DNA of 64,000 bases from positions 1-64,000 of the forward strand of contig JAGFNQ010002617.1 in the NCBI GenBank assembly GCA_024364735.1, read 5' to 3'. This document shows positions 60,140 through 64,000 of this stretch, in pieces. Source of the stretch: Boesenbergia rotunda (Eukaryota; Streptophyta; Magnoliopsida; Zingiberales; Zingiberaceae). Under the pieces are notes generated by a model. It worked only from the letters and a program-made list of their open reading frames with translations, was not told where the DNA came from and did no database searches. Position 1 is the first letter of the stretch. Each line of letters starts with the position of its first letter. The position numbers were made by a program, and so were the translations under genes.

Positions 60140-60785
60140 TCATTTGATCCCCGATCGAACATTATCGATGGATTTTGATCGTCGTACCGAATCAAATGAT
60201 ATCCTAGAAGAACGGTGAATCTGTCGGAATTGCTGCAATTGCAATTTCGTCGAATTCGACGGTGAATCGACGAGATCGCAATTGCGGCGATCTCGACGAT
60301 TCACCGTACCCCAGGATATAGTTTTGTTCAGGCGGCGGTCGGAAACCGTCGATGGTGTCCAATCGACGATCGGATGACTCATCGACCGTCGTCGAAGAAC
60401 GGGACAGATAAGACAGGGACTGTTTTTGAAACAGAGGATCTGCAACACAATTCTGAAAACTGAATATCCCTCCCTAATTAAAAACTAGAGAATTTCTTTT
60501 TAACAAAAAAAAAGAAACAGGAAAAAATTCTAAAATATTTTGGGGAATCCCTAATTAAAAGTTCGAGTGCAATTGTAATTTCGTCGGATTCGACGGTGAA
60601 TCCGACAAGATCACAATTGCGGCGATCCCGACAGGTTTATCGTATCCCAGGGTATAGTTTTGTTCAGGGCGGCAGTTGAAGACCGTCGATCGTGTCCAAT
60701 CGACAATCGGATGATTCATCGACTGTCGTCGAAGAACAAGACAGGCGAGACAAGGACTGTTATTGAAACAGAAGATCTGCAACAC
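60140..60785. repeat. Two tandem copies of a MITE-related element
   Basis: Units of about 60205-60480 and 60560-60810 share AATTTCGTCGAATTCGACGG-like, CAGGRTATAGTTTTGTTCAG and GTCCAATCGACRATCGGATG segments. Both end in GCAACACAGTTCTGAAAACT-like sequence. The CAGGGTATAGTTT and GATGGTGTCCAA core is shared with the MITEs at 6762 and 36414. No coding potential. Confidence 0.65.
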
Positions 60786-60810
60786 AGTTCTGAAAACTGA
60801 ATATCTCCCT

Positions 60811-63800
60811 AATTAAAAACTAGAGAATTTCTTTTTAAAAAAAAAAGAAAAAGAAAAAAATTGGTGAAGATTGACATGGCAGCCTCAATCAACTCATATG
60901 GATAGATTCGACAGGCCCTTGACATACGTAGTTGCATCAAAAAAGGCAGCTGATATAAAGCGAAATTATAACACAGTTCTGAAATTTTTTTCCTCCTTTA
61001 AATATGTACAGTATCTATCATATCGTGATGTAGGACCAGTGTGTGAAAGATGTGAATAAGCATTCCGAGCTGAGAGACCACCGTGAAAAGTAAAATGAAA
61101 ATAAAATATAGTATCTAATTTTATAATGCGACGGCAGTTTCTTGACTGATTGATTTCACAGAAAAGAAATTAAAAACTGGCCGGGGACGCCCCTGTGTAT
61201 ATTTATATATGCTTTTCTTGTCCCATTGGGACAAAGTTTCAAAGACTGTTTGTCTTCATCTAACGAAAATAGCAAAAGCAAATCACTTCGAACAGGGATC
61301 ACTTTTCTTTTTGTTGTTGTTTCAACGAAAGTCATGAAACCTCCATTGAAGATCGTATCCCGAAGGGAATCCAACTCTTAAGGCTGCAAGCATCATATGT
61401 TTTGCATGTTGAGTAGGCCACAGCCTTCTTATGCTCACCTCCTCATCTTTGCCCTTGGAATTGCATGCCATGCAGATGCCCAACTGTGGCAGGCAGGCAG
61501 GCATCTGTGCATGCTTGGAGACCCATTTGCTTGGCCTGACAAGCCTAGCAGGACAGTTTGGTGGGGTTATCTGAGCGAGTGCACGAAACTTTCGTCAATA
61601 TGGATTGAATCTATTGTACAACTTTATCACAACTTTACCAGAGCACAACTCGACAAATTAACCATTAGTGACTACAAATTCAGTCGATCGACAAATTGCA
61701 CTAGATCAAATTAAATCCATACGAATAACTGCAACAGTGACAAACCTTTGATGAATCCATCTAGCTGCCTATTCATTTGGACCAGTCTAGGGCAGCCTCC
61801 ATCAAAGGAACATCTCAATCAATATCCTAAACCCACCCTAAACCCACAATACTGATCTCACATTCTTGAAAAATGCAGTAGATTAGCCCAAAGGATAAGC
61901 TAGGCTGTAAGTGTTTGGGTTTCTCTTCGACAAATCTATCAAATGTCTAGTGAGCATCAAAGGTATAATTCATCAAGAAACTCTACCACAAGTATCATTC
62001 TTATTACAAGAGATCACAACAATTGAAAAGGTTAACCTAGCAGCTATAAATCCTCTGGAGAAAACATCCATCAACCTGATACTTCAATGATTGGAGTATC
62101 ATAATGTAAGATCATTATTGTGTATATCCAATATGTTTCCACTATATTAATTATCTTCATTCAATTCCCCCACAACCAACAATTCTTCCCTTAAAGGCAG
62201 CCAGCAACTTGGTCCAACAAGTTTCTCCATGCAAAACTGTAATATGTATCACATCTAGATCCAAGAATTAAGAATCTTAAAGAGATGTTCATCTTCATCG
62301 AACTAAATACTGAATAATTTCAGACTAAAATCTTGGCTTGAGCATCAAGTGAAACCCAAGAGTCCTAGCTTTGAGTCATGTTTTTTCTTTGGGTTCGTAA
62401 CAACTAAGCATGACAGCAATCTTCTGAGAGGTAATCATTCATCCTCTGGAGAGAATCTGACACCGTCATTAGCTTCATTTCTATCAAACAGATTTAATCA
62501 GAAACCTCTTCGTTCTCAAATGCAATCAACTTTTAGGGATACTAAATCGAAGCCTAAAAAAACAATAAATAAAGGCAGTACAATCTTCTTTATCAAGCAG
62601 TACTGCAGTTGTTTGGCATTCCTCCAAGCTTTCTGTTGAACTATTTCTGGCATGTTCAGAGCTCCAAAAGCCACGAAATCTAACAAAAAGGTGGTACAAT
62701 AGTTGTTCTATGTAATCTGTGCCCTACCTAAGCTAGCTGCTTCCTTTCTGAGAAGGAAGAAGAAAGAAGAAAGAGAGCAATGGAAGGTGCCCACTTGGAA
62801 CACCCAAAATCAGTCAGTAAGACTCAATTATTACAAACATTAGACTGGAATAGCAGAGAGACAAACACAAGGTAGGGTACACTGAGCTGGCTAGCCAGCT
62901 AATCATATGTACTCTCCTCCATTATCTGTGTAATGAGGAGGAGACCGTTTCTTTTATTTCTTTTTATTTTTGATATTAAATATCTTACTTAGTCCGATTA
63001 ATTATGAAATGACTGATTCAGTTTTATAAAAAAAATTTATCGACCACCAAAGACGACCCATCAACATAGCATTCTTAGATTAATCACCTATTAAAGGAAA
63101 TTCAACTGTTAATTTACAAAATCTGAGACTCAATTCTCCTTAAATATTTGAAATATTAAAAAAAACATACTACCACTGTATCATTGCCACCTTTCATATG
63201 TCCTCCCATTTCTTTCTTAAATTAGTTAGTGTTTGACAGAAGACAATTACATTGCACCGACTGTATTAATAAAATGACACTATTTATTCTACTTTTGCCT
63301 CGTGAAAAAAAAATTATTCCTTAATTTATGAAATGATTATTTAACACACCAAAATAGTTTGTTTTGGAATTGATAAAGGAGTAGCTAGGAAGCATTGACT
63401 TAAGGAATAAGGGTTTAGAAATTAAGAATGAGTTTTAGGTTTTTTTATAGTGTTGGATACTAGATTGAAATGAACCACCTACTCTTTTATTTAATTATAA
63501 TAATAATAGAATGTTACAGCCAGTAGCTTGATTCATTTTATATTTGACTGGCTCAGTCATTTAATTTACCTAGTATATTCCACACATTTAATTTACTTGA
63601 TCTATCTAACATACTCAGTTTAGTATTTTTGTCCCTTCGATTAGCCCCCCTAATTAACTCAATCAACACAGTTAATCCATTTAGTTTATTCGATCCATTT
63701 GACTTGACTGGGTTTGCACAATCCTTTTAGACTTGATAATTTGCTCGTTTTATTCAATCCAATTATCAATAACTAGTCAATTTCTTGAAATGACTTGTTT

Positions 63801-64000
63801 CACTCAAATTGTCCTTCCAAATATTGAAACAAATTATATAAAAAAATGGACCATGATCATCCATTTCGCTCCCCCATCCAATGCTTGAATATTTTACTCT
63901 ATTAAATTTTGGAGTTCATTTTCAACGAGTTTAAAATGCGTCATTAAATGTCTAATCTTTTTAATATAAAGAATCGCTTGCTAAAAAAAATATCTCTATA
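60811..64000. other. Right edge: intergenic, no gene assigned
   Basis: 61150-62900 is less AT-rich than its surroundings and could belong to a gene or untranslated region extending past the window, but no exon could be supported. A possible stem-loop lies at 61460-61515. From 63000 to the end it is AT-rich with repeated phrases such as ATTTAGTTTATTCGATCCAT. No domain recognised. Confidence 0.4.

Noticed and set aside
62349..62639. Plus-strand 96-codon frame
   Set aside because: Ser/Lys-rich with no recognised domain, and no splice partner could be supported. Left unassigned.

Overview
This is nuclear DNA from a flowering plant, most likely a monocot. The genes carry many short introns with GT..AG borders. 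The intergenic DNA is AT-rich and full of SINEs, MITEs and LTR retrotransposons, while some genes (HIPP and trihelix) sit in GC-rich islands. A ginger or banana relative (Zingiberales) is only a guess. No prokaryotic-style operon, CRISPR array or rRNA gene was seen.

Layout. 1-4.5 kb: a decayed Ty1/copia relic, an Au-SINE tail, and two terminal exons of a mitochondrial hydroxyacyl-thioester dehydratase-like gene whose upstream part is decayed or missing. 4.5-6.0 kb (-): a five-exon HIPP metallochaperone gene ending in a CaaX box. 6.8-11.1 kb: a MITE, a broken CslA (mannan synthase) pseudogene, an LTR relic and a SINE. 11.5-14.5 kb (+): a complete 14-exon peroxisomal 3-ketoacyl-CoA thiolase gene with a PTS2 signal. 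14.6-15.3 kb: a probable TIR element. 16.1-18.4 kb (-): a four-exon COA1-like mitochondrial protein gene. 18.7-29.2 kb (-): a Raf-like MAP3K gene (PB1 plus kinase, 8 coding exons, 1025 aa) and, downstream of it, a 3.93-kb tandem duplicate of its kinase exons, now a pseudogene with a stop codon and two lost splice sites. 31.4-34.0 kb (+): a four-exon gene for a small single-pass membrane protein. 38.4-40.4 kb (-): a two-exon GT-2-type trihelix transcription factor gene. 41.97-54.66 kb: a complete 12.7-kb Ty3/gypsy Tat-lineage retrotransposon with a GTGAT target-site duplication, sense gag-pol on the minus strand and a three-exon antisense gene on the plus strand with its own TATA box. 54.7-64 kb: gene-poor DNA with palindromic repeats, hairpin tandem repeats, TA microsatellites and tandem repeat units that share a core with the MITEs.

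Gene roles. The intact host genes are unrelated housekeeping or regulatory genes: peroxisomal beta-oxidation, mitochondrial assembly, metal binding, kinase signalling and transcription. They do not form one pathway. The most unusual content is the Tat element, whose sense polyprotein is broken in several places while the antisense spliced frame is open from end to end. Next is the kinase duplication, whose breakpoints fall in a minisatellite. A single ambiguous base at 48358 flanks a near-identical 660-bp repeat and points to an assembly join inside the retrotransposon.

Method: all exon models were built by reading frames and splice sites by eye. For each multi-exon gene called complete, the summed coding length is a multiple of three and the splice phases agree.
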